Source: an uncultured Collinsella sp.
Lineage (GTDB): Bacteria; Actinomycetota; Coriobacteriia; Coriobacteriales; Coriobacteriaceae
Length of the DNA: 48,306 bases
NCBI GenBank assembly: GCA_902470365.1
Contig: CABRFZ010000016.1
Span: 1-48,306 of the forward strand
Direction: 5' to 3'
Shown: piece by piece, positions 1 through 7,060 of the stretch
How the letters are laid out: every line of letters begins with the position of its first letter
Position numbering within the stretch: position 1 is the first letter of the stretch
Notes under the pieces: generated by a model
What the model was told of the DNA's origin: nothing
Database searches by the model: none
What the model saw: only the letters and a program-made list of their open reading frames with translations
Program-made: the position numbers and the translations under genes

Positions 1-2
1 GC

Positions 3-86
3 GCCCACGGGGGCTCCGTCTCGCTCGCCAACAGCCCCTCGGGCGGCGCGGTGGCCACCATCGCGGTCCCCCTGTGCGGGGCCTGA
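3..86 (+). CDS. Sensor histidine kinase, C-terminal end (partial)
   Basis: This reading frame is open from the window edge and ends in a TGA stop. The 27 visible residues read AHGGSVSLANSPSGGAVATI followed by AVPLCGA. This matches the last part of a histidine-kinase ATPase domain: the 'AHGG' helix after the second glycine box, then the 'GG.G...' turn and a closing beta strand 'ATIAVPL'. The gene would be the membrane sensor of a two-component system, but the sensing and dimerisation parts lie outside the window. Family assignment is by motif only. Confidence 0.72.
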   Translation, partial: AHGGSVSLANSPSGGAVATIAVPLCGA

Positions 87-377
87 CGACTCAGGCCCTC
101 ACAGCGGCGTGGCTCGCGACCAAACGCTTCCCGGATAATAATGCCCGTTGCGGGGATCGCCCTGGCTTGTCGCCGCCCATGTGCATGAGCATGTCGGCGA
201 TGCGAGTCGCCATCTCGTCCGCCGCTGCACGGATGTTGGCGACCCAGGACGCAAGGCCGGCCTGATCGGATGCCTCCGCTTCAAGCACGTCGCAAATGAC
301 GGCGGCGACCGCCCCGGGAGCCGCCCGCGGCCGGGCACGCGAAGGAGCCTCGAGACGAAAGGAGCTCGAGGACGACC
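87..377. other. Region without a convincing gene
   Basis: This stretch lies between the kinase stop and the truncated HTH gene. Open frames exist on both strands, including a minus-strand frame at 91-288 that contains a plausible helical stretch (NIRAAADEMATRIADML). None has a clear ribosome binding site or a recognisable family. A purine-rich GGAG precedes the plus-strand ATG at 378. Confidence 0.4.
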
Positions 378-548
378 ATGACCAAGAGCATTAGCAGGAG
401 CCAGGTGAGGCTCATCGCATCGACCAACGCGATATTCGGCGCCGACGAGGCGTGCGCGATGCTGCGCATCAGCCGCGACGCCATGTACCGGCTCGCCCCC
501 CTGCACTTACCGTTAGAGTATGCTATAAGGTTACTGGTGGCCCATTGA
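378..548 (+). pseudogene. Truncated excisionase-like helix-turn-helix protein
   Basis: The ATG at 378 opens a 56-codon frame. Residues about 16-39 (TNAIFGADEACAMLRISRDA, then MYRL) look like the recognition-helix region of MerR/excisionase-type HTH proteins, which normally continue into 'IGRxWRI'. After 'RLA' (about 498) the sequence changes to unrelated residues and stops at 548, so the gene appears cut by a rearrangement. Such proteins act as recombination directionality factors or small DNA-binding regulators in mobile elements. The change point coincides with an AT-richer segment and precedes a terminator. Confidence 0.5.
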
Positions 549-561
549 GCTACCTCCAAGT

Positions 562-590
562 GCCGGGGGAGTCCCCCGGCTATTTTTTTA
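562..590 (+). terminator. Rho-independent terminator
   Basis: A GC-only stem (GCCGGGGG paired with CCCCCGGC around a three-base loop) is followed by TATTTTTTTA. This is a strong intrinsic terminator on the plus strand directly after the truncated HTH gene. Confidence 0.8.
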
Positions 591-612
591 TCCATTCCAT
601 TAGGAGTCCCCA

Positions 613-811
613 TTGGCCTAGGAGCTCAGCATCTTCGTCGACGAGGGCGGACCGCGGCGACAAGGCTCGCTACTACCTGCTCACACTCGTCTTTCACGAC
701 CAGGAAGACAGCATCGCCGAGGCGGTCACGGACTATGAGGCCAAGCTTGCCAGGGGCGATCTCCCCAACATTCCGTTTCACTCCGAGCCTCTCATGAACG
801 GACACAAGGAC
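613..811 (+). pseudogene. DUF3800 family protein, N-terminal remnant
   Basis: From 622 the frame reads ELSIFVDEGG, the N-terminal signature of DUF3800 proteins (normally 'LSIFVDESGDFG'). The frame then shifts. From about 641 another frame reads YYLLTLVFHDQ, then EAKLARGDLPNIPFH and NGHKD, all in the order expected for the family. A TAG at 619 sits just before the conserved start. Homology ends after 'NGHKD' at 811, where a methyltransferase cassette begins. The gene is therefore frameshifted and has lost its C-terminal part. DUF3800 proteins are RNase H-fold proteins common in mobile and defence regions, with no single known role. Confidence 0.62.
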
Positions 812-869
812 TTACTGCATGATTCGTGTGCTATAGTTAGATGGCTCTAACTGTTTGGGGGCGATAGCC

Positions 870-1499
870 ATGCACGAACGCAAGGGCTTCTGGGACAAGA
901 ATGCCGGTCGGTACGACCGTTTCATGCGAAAGGACCGGGCGGCGTATGAGAAGATGTATGGGCTGATCCGGCCGGTGGTGAAAGCAAAAACCGTGTTGGA
1001 GGTTGCCACCGGCACGGGGCTTATCGCAAAGAGCATCGTGAATGCGGCGGCGCACATCGAGGCTATGGACGCTTCCGCAAAGATGATCCTTGAAGCAAAG
1101 CGGGACAATCAATCCGCAAAGCTGCACTTTTCCGTACAAGATATGTTCCGCCTGCCCTATGCACAGAAGTCCTTCGAAGTGGTGATTGCGTCCAACGCGC
1201 TTCACATAGTGCCGCATCTGGAAAAGGCCCTGCAAGAAATCAGGCGGGTGCTGAAGGACGACGGCGTGCTCATCGCGCCAACCTTCACCCACACGGGGAA
1301 CTCGGTTTCCGGCAAGGTAAAAGCCTTTTTCATGAGTTTGGCGGGATTCCCCCTCCACAGCAGGTGGACAAGCGAGGAATACCTACGTTTCTTGCGTCAA
1401 AACGGCTGGGCGGTGCAGAAAAGCGCGGTGCTGAAGGCCTCGTTCCCGTTGACCTATGCGGAATGCACGAAATCGGAGGGGCCAGATGTCGTTCTTTGA
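870..1499 (+). CDS. Class I SAM-dependent methyltransferase
   Basis: The 209-residue protein has the Rossmann methyltransferase core: motif I TVLEVATGTGLIAKSI, an acidic residue after strand 2 (IEAMDAS), motif IV FEVVIASNALHIVPH and the post-motif stretch LQEIRRVLKDDGVLIAPTF. It resembles ubiquinone/menaquinone-biosynthesis-like or small-molecule methyltransferases; the substrate cannot be read from the sequence. I chose the ATG at 870 because a G-rich stretch (TTTGGGGG) lies about nine bases upstream; a TTG at 855 is less likely. The last 14 bases overlap the next methyltransferase gene. Codon use is richer in AAA and TTT than in the core genes nearby, which suggests transfer from a lower-GC host such as a Firmicute. 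Confidence 0.8.
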   Translation: MHERKGFWDKNAGRYDRFMRKDRAAYEKMYGLIRPVVKAKTVLEVATGTGLIAKSIVNAAAHIEAMDASAKMILEAKRDNQSAKLHFSVQDMFRLPYAQKSFEVVIASNALHIVPHLEKALQEIRRVLKDDGVLIAPTFTHTGNSVSGKVKAFFMSLAGFPLHSRWTSEEYLRFLRQNGWAVQKSAVLKASFPLTYAECTKSEGPDVVL

Positions 1500-1851
1500 A
1501 AACACCCGCAAGCCCGTGGGCCTCGGCGGAAAACTTATGGTTGCCATGATGAATCTGGGCCACAGCCCTGTGGCGCGGTGGGGACTTCGATTTCTACGAC
1601 TTGCGCCAAACGCCAAGGTGCTAGATTGCGGCTGCGGCGGCGGGGCAAACATAAAACGGCTGCTGAAAAAATGCCCGCATGGCGTCGTCAAGGGCATCGA
1701 CTATTCACCCGTCAGCGTGGAGAAGACCAGAAAGCTCAACCGAATTGCAATTCAGGAGGGGCGTTGCGCCGTTCTGCAAGGCAGTGTGGCGGATATGGCG
1801 TTTGAGGACGCCATGCGGGCATTTTTGCATCCATCCTGCACGTGGCGATAG
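1486..1851 (+). pseudogene. Truncated class I methyltransferase, fused out of frame to foreign tail
   Basis: The ATG at 1486 follows a GGAGGG site and gives MSFFENTRKPVGLGGKLMVA, then motif I AKVLDCGCGGGANIKRLL and KGIDYSPVSVEKT. These are typical of the N-terminal half of a SAM-dependent methyltransferase. After 'VADMAFEDA' (about 1810) the conserved middle (normally a 'FD.V...ETVYFW' strand) is missing. The frame ends about a dozen residues later, in sequence that belongs to a different gene in another frame (see 1812-1907). At 121 codons it is about half the usual length, so it is probably inactive. Confidence 0.68.
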
Positions 1852-1907
1852 GCATGACGGTCATAGCGGCTATGCTGGCGGCAATTATGACAGTTTTTAT
1901 TCACTGA
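1812..1907 (+). pseudogene. C-terminal fragment of an integral membrane protein
   Basis: This frame, shifted from the methyltransferase frame, encodes 31 residues that are almost entirely hydrophobic (HAGIFASILHVAIGMTVIAA, then MLAAIMTVFIH) and ends in TGA. It reads as the last transmembrane helix of a transporter or permease. A stop lies just upstream in the same frame, so only the tail remains. A deletion appears to have joined the methyltransferase front to this tail. The LCM-like methyltransferase gene starts 11 bases after its stop. Confidence 0.5.
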
Positions 1908-1918
1908 GGAAGAAACCT

Positions 1919-2749
1919 ATGAAATGTAAAATTGAGAAAAACACCGTGCAGGAGACGCTGATCCTCCCGCTGTATTCCCGGAAGCTGTGTACGGAGTTGT
2001 ACCCGAACCTTTACAGGGATGAAACAGCGGTTCGTCTGCTCGACCAGATCGACTACGACTTTTCAGAGGCAGAGAAAAACTCCCGCAGCCTGATGCAGCG
2101 CTTTGGTGCGCTGGAGGTGGCCACACGGCAGAGTGATCTTGCTTTCGAGGTGCGGGATTACCTGAAAGGCCACCCCAATGCGGCGGTGGTCAATCTGGGC
2201 TGCGGACTGGACAACACCGGCAGAACCTGCGACAACGGCAGATGCAAGATCTACAATCTGGACTTCCCGAATGTAATTGCCTTGCGGCAGCAGCTACTGC
2301 CCGCCGGGGATCGGGAACAAAATATCCCCTGCGACCTGAAAGATACCGCATGGTTTAGCAAAATCGATGCCTCCGGCGGGGTGGTGTTCTTTGCCTCCGG
2401 GGTGTTCTATTACTTTCTAACCCAGCAGGTCCGGGAACTGGTGCGGGGAATGGCAGACACTTTCCCCGGCGGTGTGCTGGTCTTTGATGCTGCCAATCGG
2501 ACGGCAGTAAAGATGATCGCAAAAACATGGCTTAAGACTGCAAAAATCAAGGATGTGGGGGCATATTTTGCGGTTTCGGATGCCGCCAAGGAAATCGGCA
2601 CGTGGGACAGCCGTCTACAGGTCACAAGTCGCGGCTATATGCTGGGCTACAACGATTTGAGAGACCCTTCTGTCGGCGGCTTTTTCCGGTTTCTCGCAAG
2701 GGTCGGTGACAACGGGATGAAAATGCAAATCGTGAAAATAAGATTTTGA
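1919..2749 (+). CDS. Leucine carboxyl methyltransferase-like (LCM/TcmP family) SAM-dependent methyltransferase
   Basis: The 276-residue protein carries the LCM-family layout: an N-terminal helical cap, RQSDLAFEVRDYL, motif I AAVVNLGCGLDNTGRT, an acidic motif II YNLDFPNVIALRQ, and VVFFASGVFYYFLTQQVREL. It is close in form to O-methyltransferases of the TcmP type that act on small molecules. The substrate is unknown. Start choice: the ATG at 1919 has GAGGAAG seven bases upstream. It is the only intact large gene downstream in the cassette. Base composition is lower in GC than guaA or ychF, which supports acquisition. Confidence 0.8.
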   Translation: MKCKIEKNTVQETLILPLYSRKLCTELYPNLYRDETAVRLLDQIDYDFSEAEKNSRSLMQRFGALEVATRQSDLAFEVRDYLKGHPNAAVVNLGCGLDNTGRTCDNGRCKIYNLDFPNVIALRQQLLPAGDREQNIPCDLKDTAWFSKIDASGGVVFFASGVFYYFLTQQVRELVRGMADTFPGGVLVFDAANRTAVKMIAKTWLKTAKIKDVGAYFAVSDAAKEIGTWDSRLQVTSRGYMLGYNDLRDPSVGGFFRFLARVGDNGMKMQIVKIRF

Positions 2750-2902
2750 GAGGCAAAAAGAAGCGCATTCACTTTGACGTTGAAGAAGACGGCTTTTACG
2801 GCGCATATTGAGCGTGCAAGGACGCACATACAGCAGCGGGCACGGATTCGATTGAAACCGTGCCCGCTATCTGATGCTATATTATTTTATCGAACGTCTG
2901 TT
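2750..2902. other. Gene remnant and hairpin region
   Basis: A short plus-strand frame reads KKKRIHFDVEEDGFYGAY and then stops. It looks like a protein C-terminus without its body, and I could not assign it. A hairpin follows at 2835-2868 (11-bp perfect stem, AGCGGGCACGG with its complement). It lacks a clean T-run, so termination is uncertain. Confidence 0.4.
2835..2868. terminator. Hairpin downstream of methyltransferase cassette
   Basis: An 11-bp perfect stem (2835-2845 with 2858-2868) encloses a 12-base loop. It lies about 85 bases after the LCM-like gene. No T-tract follows on either strand, so it may be a weak or Rho-assisted terminator. Confidence 0.4.
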
Positions 2903-2920
2903 CTATTCCAACTCAATAGT
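2903..2920 (+). other. Putative attachment-site core (guaA 3'-end-like), outer copy
   Basis: CTATTCCAACTCAATAGT matches 15 of 18 bases of the complement of the last codons of guaA at 7061-7078. It is in the same orientation and is repeated at 6603-6620. Iterons follow on the right at 2934-2973, and the tail of a DinJ-like gene (WIRGHF then stop, complement of 2990-3010) follows these, just as at the inner copy. The 3' end of guaA is a known integration target of genomic islands; that this is an attachment site is inferred. Confidence 0.55.
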
Positions 2921-2933
2921 AAAAAAGCTCTCT

Positions 2934-2973
2934 CCAGTTTGTTCCAGTTTGCCGCAGTTTGTCTTGGTTTGCC
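2934..2973 (+). repeat. Four 10-bp iterons beside the outer att-like site
   Basis: Four consecutive 10-base units (CCAGTTTGTT, CCAGTTTGCC, GCAGTTTGTC, TTGGTTTGCC) share a CAGTTTG-like core in strict 10-bp phase. This is one DNA helical turn, as expected for protein arm-binding sites. The same array occurs at 6633-6672. Confidence 0.6.
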
Positions 2974-3012
2974 CTAATGCGGCTCAGTCTCAAAAATGCC
3001 CGCGAATCCATG

Positions 3013-3076
3013 GGGTCATATCTGGGTCACGGTTTTTCGGGTCATCCGGGTCGTTTTCCTGGGTCACGCTAGGTCA
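3013..3076 (+). repeat. Irregular GGGTCA direct repeats
   Basis: GGGTCA occurs at 3013, 3024, 3039 and 3061, with GGGTCG at 3048 and AGGTCA at 3071, all in the same direction and spaced 9 to 15 bases. They lie between the outer att-like site and the 3' end of the DUF262 gene. They could be further recombinase or regulator binding sites. Confidence 0.45.
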
Positions 3077-3157
3077 CGGCAAACTGCAAGCAGCAGCTTA
3101 TGGGCACATGGACATTATATTCCAAGGGAGGGCAAGGTAGAGAAGCCTCTACAGTGG

Positions 3158-5224
3158 CTACGACGGATCCTCGATCTTCGACTTGTACAGCTCAATCAGA
3201 AGCTCCGAGCAGTCAATGCCCGCTGCCTCAAAAACGATCTTCAGCGTTTCGATTTTCACATAAGTTGAGCTTCCGGGATTGAAATAGATTCCCTCGCCAA
3301 CTTTGAAGCAATAGTCGCTTTCCTTCCTTGAGAAATACCTTCCCGGGAAATCCGACCCCTCAGGGACGAACTTATGGAAGACGACTGGATCGAGCTCGTA
3401 AACCATGGAAAGCACGCCGCAGATCATGTCAACCCAGGTCTTCGCCGTGAAGCGGGAGCCCATGAAGCTGTATGCGGCGATCTGTCTGCCGGTAAACGAG
3501 AAGTCGTCGTCGAGGGCATGCTCCTCGTAGGCGTCGTTGCCCCACTCGAAGTTGGACTCGATGGATGGCCAAAGCTCAAGAAACCTCTTCTTCGTGAGCT
3601 CATTGCGGGCCTCCAGCTGCTTCTCGCCCCAGGCCTCCTGCTCGCAGACGAAGTGGTTAATCCTGAAGCCAGACTGCTTGAAGCCGTTCTCCATGTCTCG
3701 CTTCTCGACAAAGCGCCTATTGCTGTATTTTGAGTTGTATGCGGTAAGCGTCAGATTTGCCATGCTGTTCAGCCACCTTGCGTGGATTTTTGCGAAGTCG
3801 TCGCCCAAATCCTGCTGCCAGCTTGTCGAAAGCGTCTGAGGCATGATGTGCTCGATGCTGAAAGACTCATCGCGAAGGTTGCCGACGACGTTGACCCTCT
3901 CCAGGCTGTCTCCGTTTTCAAGTCGATCGAAGAGGTAGTACTTGTAACCTCCAATCCTGTAGAAGCCCCTCTCTTCGAACGCCTGCATAAACTCGGCGTC
4001 ATCTGGGAAATGTCCGCTGCCCTCCTTGGAGAGGAGAACCTTGTTCAATACGTCAGGATATGAACCGCCATCTTTGACACCTCTCAGGACCTCGCTGTGC
4101 AGGGTCTCGAAGACCTTGTTGAGCGCATTGGTGGGGACCTTGCAGACCCAGCGCCTGAAAAGGTAGGTCTCGACGGATTTGAGCGCCTCAATCACCTGCT
4201 GGTCGCTGATTTCTCCACAGCATCTGTATTCGAATAGATTCAGAGTGAACGGGTTCATGACGCTCATGTCCAGCAGAATAAGTCGCCTCAAAACAACATC
4301 AAGCCCATGGTTTCCGGAATCAGCAGCGTTAATCGCCTTGTAGTGCTTTGAGTACTTAAGAAGCTCCTCAAGTAGAGCTTTCGTATCGAATGCCTCCGCT
4401 TTTACATAGTCTTTAAACACGGAATAGACTTTCTTGATTGCGGGGGTCTTCCTGCGGACGGCAGCAAGCCAATCACGAGCAAAGGAGCTTACGTCGTAGC
4501 CGGTGTTCTTTTCGATCTCGTTCCAGTATTTCTCGTAGTATTCCTCCTGCATTTGGGCGTCGAGGCCCATAAGGATGAAGTTGCGAATCTTGTCGCCCTC
4601 GTTGAGGTCGAGGCCAGTCGAGTTGAGACTTTCGAAGATGCGCTGGGCGTCATCTTCCTTGTCGAGCTTGATGTCGATGATCATCAGGCGCTCGATGGCC
4701 TCGCGCAGCTGGTCGGCCGTAAGCTTTGTCTTGTCGATTCGGCCGCAGAAATAGATGTAATTCTGGGTTACGTTGGAGTCCTGGATGAATTTCTCTGCGT
4801 CGGCGGAGTAGATTGCTTCAAAGGCGGCCTGATCGTCCTTGATGAGCTTCAGCTTCAGTTTTCGCTCGGACTTATGCCATTTGTCGATGAGGTATTCCTC
4901 GTTGATCATGTCGGCCAGATTGTCGTCCTCAGAAGAGATGGCACCTTCCCTGAGCTTGCTCACGAGGGCAAGCAGGAGAAGGTATGACGTGGTGATCCTC
5001 TGTTGGCCATCGATGACGATGCGTGTGTCGGGGCCATCTGCCTTGGAGACGATGCTTCCAAAGAAATGACTCTCCACGCCTTCGGAAATGACATCCTCGA
5101 GGTCGTCGAACAATTGCTTGCAGTTTTCGATCCTCCAGTCGTAGTTGCGCTGATAGACGGGGATTACAAATCGAGTTTTCGTGCCTTCGAGCAAGTTAAG
5201 AAGGTATCGTTCTTCGCCTTTCAT
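3158..5224 (-). CDS. DUF262/DUF1524 domain protein (GmrSD-like)
   Basis: The 688-residue protein starts with a DUF262 (ParB/sulfiredoxin-like NTPase) domain: IPVYQRNYDW at 21-30, the DGQQR signature at 72-76 and FESLNSTGLDLNEGDKIRN at about 197-215. A DUF1524 HNH-type nuclease domain follows, with FSIEHIMPQ at 455-463, NLTLTAYN at 490-497 and SNRRF at 501-505. About 110 C-terminal residues (RQIAAYSFMGSRFTAKTWVD onward) form a further domain I cannot name. In GmrSD enzymes these two domains bind nucleotide and cleave modified foreign DNA, so a defence role is likely. The ATG at 5224 has AGGAG upstream and lies nine bases after the stop of the KAP gene, so the two are co-transcribed. Confidence 0.85.
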   Translation of the reverse strand: MKGEERYLLNLLEGTKTRFVIPVYQRNYDWRIENCKQLFDDLEDVISEGVESHFFGSIVSKADGPDTRIVIDGQQRITTSYLLLLALVSKLREGAISSEDDNLADMINEEYLIDKWHKSERKLKLKLIKDDQAAFEAIYSADAEKFIQDSNVTQNYIYFCGRIDKTKLTADQLREAIERLMIIDIKLDKEDDAQRIFESLNSTGLDLNEGDKIRNFILMGLDAQMQEEYYEKYWNEIEKNTGYDVSSFARDWLAAVRRKTPAIKKVYSVFKDYVKAEAFDTKALLEELLKYSKHYKAINAADSGNHGLDVVLRRLILLDMSVMNPFTLNLFEYRCCGEISDQQVIEALKSVETYLFRRWVCKVPTNALNKVFETLHSEVLRGVKDGGSYPDVLNKVLLSKEGSGHFPDDAEFMQAFEERGFYRIGGYKYYLFDRLENGDSLERVNVVGNLRDESFSIEHIMPQTLSTSWQQDLGDDFAKIHARWLNSMANLTLTAYNSKYSNRRFVEKRDMENGFKQSGFRINHFVCEQEAWGEKQLEARNELTKKRFLELWPSIESNFEWGNDAYEEHALDDDFSFTGRQIAAYSFMGSRFTAKTWVDMICGVLSMVYELDPVVFHKFVPEGSDFPGRYFSRKESDYCFKVGEGIYFNPGSSTYVKIETLKIVFEAAGIDCSELLIELYKSKIEDPS

Positions 5225-5233
5225 CTGTTACTC

Positions 5234-6592
5234 CTAGATAATCTTTGCTAAACGCGGGAGCGAGTTAAATCCCCAGCTTCTTCTAATGAGAACTTGATAG
5301 GAATGCTGGTATTTAGAATTGTTTCTGTCTTTGCACCAAATCATGTAGACCAAGGCCTCGAGGAGCTCGTGCCTTGCACTCACCCTGTCTTCGTCGGAAG
5401 GGATCTTTCCCTCCTCGAACTTTATATACGACCCCCATGTTGCATCCATGAACTCCATCGCCGCTTCGCTCTTAGAGAACGCATGGTAAAGAGGCTCTAT
5501 TTCAAATTTCTGAACCACGGAGGCAAACGCGTCGGCGTCAAATAATTTCAAGGCGAGCATAATCGGGACCAGACCGGCATCGGCAAACGCTCGAACCCAG
5601 TCGCCTTCAAATCCATCGCGGTTTTCCAATACTAAAGGGCGAACTCTGAAAAGCTCAGTCAGATACCTGTTGGCGTCCCTCATCGTCATTCCGTATGCTT
5701 CTGCAAGCTCATACGCAATTACGTCAAAGCGGTTGGAGGTTTTTATGAAGCCGTTCGCTTCTAGCTGCTTAAAGCTATCGACTTTTCTTAGGGGGATAGT
5801 CAGATCGTAGAAACGCGACAAGTAACGTCGGCCGTCAAAACCTTGCCCATACGTGCCTTCAACAACATGTGATAGTTGATTGGCGTTGACCGAATATACG
5901 ATGACTACCCGATCATCTGCAAACAGATTCTTCAACTGCTCGAGCACCTTCATTGCAAAAGAAGGACGGCAACGGTCGAGCTCATCGACAATGAGAAGCA
6001 ATGTGTTGGCTTTTTCGGGGAGAGCTACATCCACCAGGTTTGAAACAGAGGACCTTAGCGTTTCTCTGTCGCGATAAGCCTGGATTAAATCTCTGCCCGA
6101 AAAAGCGTCTCTTAAAGAGCTGGCTCCGCCATGCCCGAAGACCCCCAAAATGGCGTCGAGTGTTCCGGCAATCTTTTCACCAGCTTCGGTGTCGCTGCGA
6201 AAAGAGGCGCATGCATCGCCTTGGAGGGCTATAGATGCTGCAATCGAAGGCAGCGGATCATCCCAATGGTCATTTTCCCAGGCGTTGTAGTATACGGGCA
6301 AGAAGCTGTTCAGCTCCGTATAGGGTGCAAGCTCGCAATTGTTACCAAGCAATCCGTCGAGGTCTCCGTGAGACTCAAGAAAAGGATTAACCTCTTCAAG
6401 GATACAGGCCACCTGTCTAACGAAGAATGTCTTCCCGCTTCCCCAATCAGCGTCTACGAACAGGGAAAACCCACCTTCGATGGATTTGAGTATCCCGGCA
6501 AACTCGGCGAGATCCCCATTCCTCCCGAGGGCGTCGTTGTGCAGCAGCTTAACAAGGGTGTCGCGTGTAGGTGCTGAATCGATTCTTCGCAT
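5234..6592 (-). CDS. KAP family P-loop NTPase
   Basis: The 452-residue protein has a Walker A loop DADWGSGKTFF (47-57), the KAP-typical YYNAWENDHWDDPL (101-114) and a Walker B with LLLIVDELDRCRP (198-210). These identify a KAP NTPase of the STAND/AAA+ group. No transmembrane segment interrupts the NTPase domain, unlike many KAP proteins, so it is probably soluble. I take the ATG at 6592; an upstream TTG at 6616 would run into the att-like sequence. It is first in a minus-strand operon with the DUF262/DUF1524 protein. KAP proteins are recurrent in anti-phage islands, where they are thought to sense or energise an effector. That role here is inferred from the nuclease-like partner. Confidence 0.83.
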   Translation of the reverse strand: MRRIDSAPTRDTLVKLLHNDALGRNGDLAEFAGILKSIEGGFSLFVDADWGSGKTFFVRQVACILEEVNPFLESHGDLDGLLGNNCELAPYTELNSFLPVYYNAWENDHWDDPLPSIAASIALQGDACASFRSDTEAGEKIAGTLDAILGVFGHGGASSLRDAFSGRDLIQAYRDRETLRSSVSNLVDVALPEKANTLLLIVDELDRCRPSFAMKVLEQLKNLFADDRVVIVYSVNANQLSHVVEGTYGQGFDGRRYLSRFYDLTIPLRKVDSFKQLEANGFIKTSNRFDVIAYELAEAYGMTMRDANRYLTELFRVRPLVLENRDGFEGDWVRAFADAGLVPIMLALKLFDADAFASVVQKFEIEPLYHAFSKSEAAMEFMDATWGSYIKFEEGKIPSDEDRVSARHELLEALVYMIWCKDRNNSKYQHSYQVLIRRSWGFNSLPRLAKII

Positions 6593-6602
6593 GTTACTTA
6601 CC

Positions 6603-6620
6603 CTAATCCCACTCAATAGT
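6603..6620 (+). other. Putative attachment-site core (guaA 3'-end-like), inner copy
   Basis: CTAATCCCACTCAATAGT matches 15 of 18 bases of the guaA end at 7061-7078 and 16 of 18 of the outer copy at 2903-2920, in the same orientation. It lies directly upstream of the KAP gene start, so together with the outer copy it brackets the KAP/DUF262 module (2903-6602). Confidence 0.55.
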
Positions 6621-6632
6621 TAGAAACTATCT

Positions 6633-6672
6633 CCAGTTCGTTCCAGTTTGCCTCAGTTTGTCCCACTTGCAT
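6633..6672 (+). repeat. Four 10-bp iterons beside the inner att-like site
   Basis: CCAGTTCGTT, CCAGTTTGCC, TCAGTTTGTC and CCACTTGCAT follow one another in 10-bp phase, 30 bases from the att-like core. This is nearly the same spacing as at 2934-2973. Confidence 0.55.
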
Positions 6673-6678
6673 CCAGCC

Positions 6679-6849
6679 TCAAAAATTGCCGCGAATCCAG
6701 ACCTCGAAGGGTATCCTCTACTCCCCCACGGCCTGCTTGAGGAACATGTTGATCGCCTGGGTGGTGCTGATGCCGAGCTCCGAGAAGAGCTTCGCAGCGT
6801 CGTCCCTCGTCTGCCTCTCCATGCGTACGGTGACGTTAACTGTCTCCAT
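6679..6849 (-). pseudogene. DinJ/RelB-type antitoxin with in-frame stop
   Basis: The ATG at 6849 follows a strong AGGAGG. The frame reads METVNVTVRMERQTRDDAAK, then LFSELGISTTQAINMFLKQA and VGE. This is the ribbon-helix-helix region of RelB/DinJ antitoxins ('LGI..TQAIN.FLKQ'). A TAG at 6718-6720 then interrupts the frame. Past it the same frame continues RIPFEVWIRGNF to a TGA at 6679; 'IPFEV' is the expected continuation of the family. No toxin gene follows. The last six residues (WIRG-H/N-F, stop) recur near the outer att-like site at 2990-3010. A 43-residue product could still bind DNA, but the gene looks decayed. Confidence 0.6.
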
Positions 6850-6981
6850 GCGGACCTCCTTGCCTCGTGTGTGCGCAATACGGCGATTGTACGCGCGGCA
6901 GGCGGTATGTTCCTGGAATCCGTCATGGTGTGACGGATATCCGTCACGTGGCGACTGAAATATGCCGTGATCCGCTCCCAT

Positions 6982-7025
6982 ATACAAAGATAGCACCCAT
7001 GATGCAGTGCGCCATGGGTGCTATC
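6982..7025 (-). terminator. Rho-independent terminator of guaA
   Basis: A 13-bp perfect stem (6989-7001 with 7013-7025, GATAGCACCCATG and complement) is followed on the minus strand by CTTTGTATA. It lies 36 bases after the guaA stop. Confidence 0.75.
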
Positions 7026-7060
7026 TAGGTTGTCGTGCACGTATATTGCACATATTTTAA

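Noticed and set aside
91..288. 65-codon minus-strand frame near the left edge
   Set aside because: A helical stretch is plausible, but the start is a non-ATG codon without ribosome binding site and no family is recognisable.
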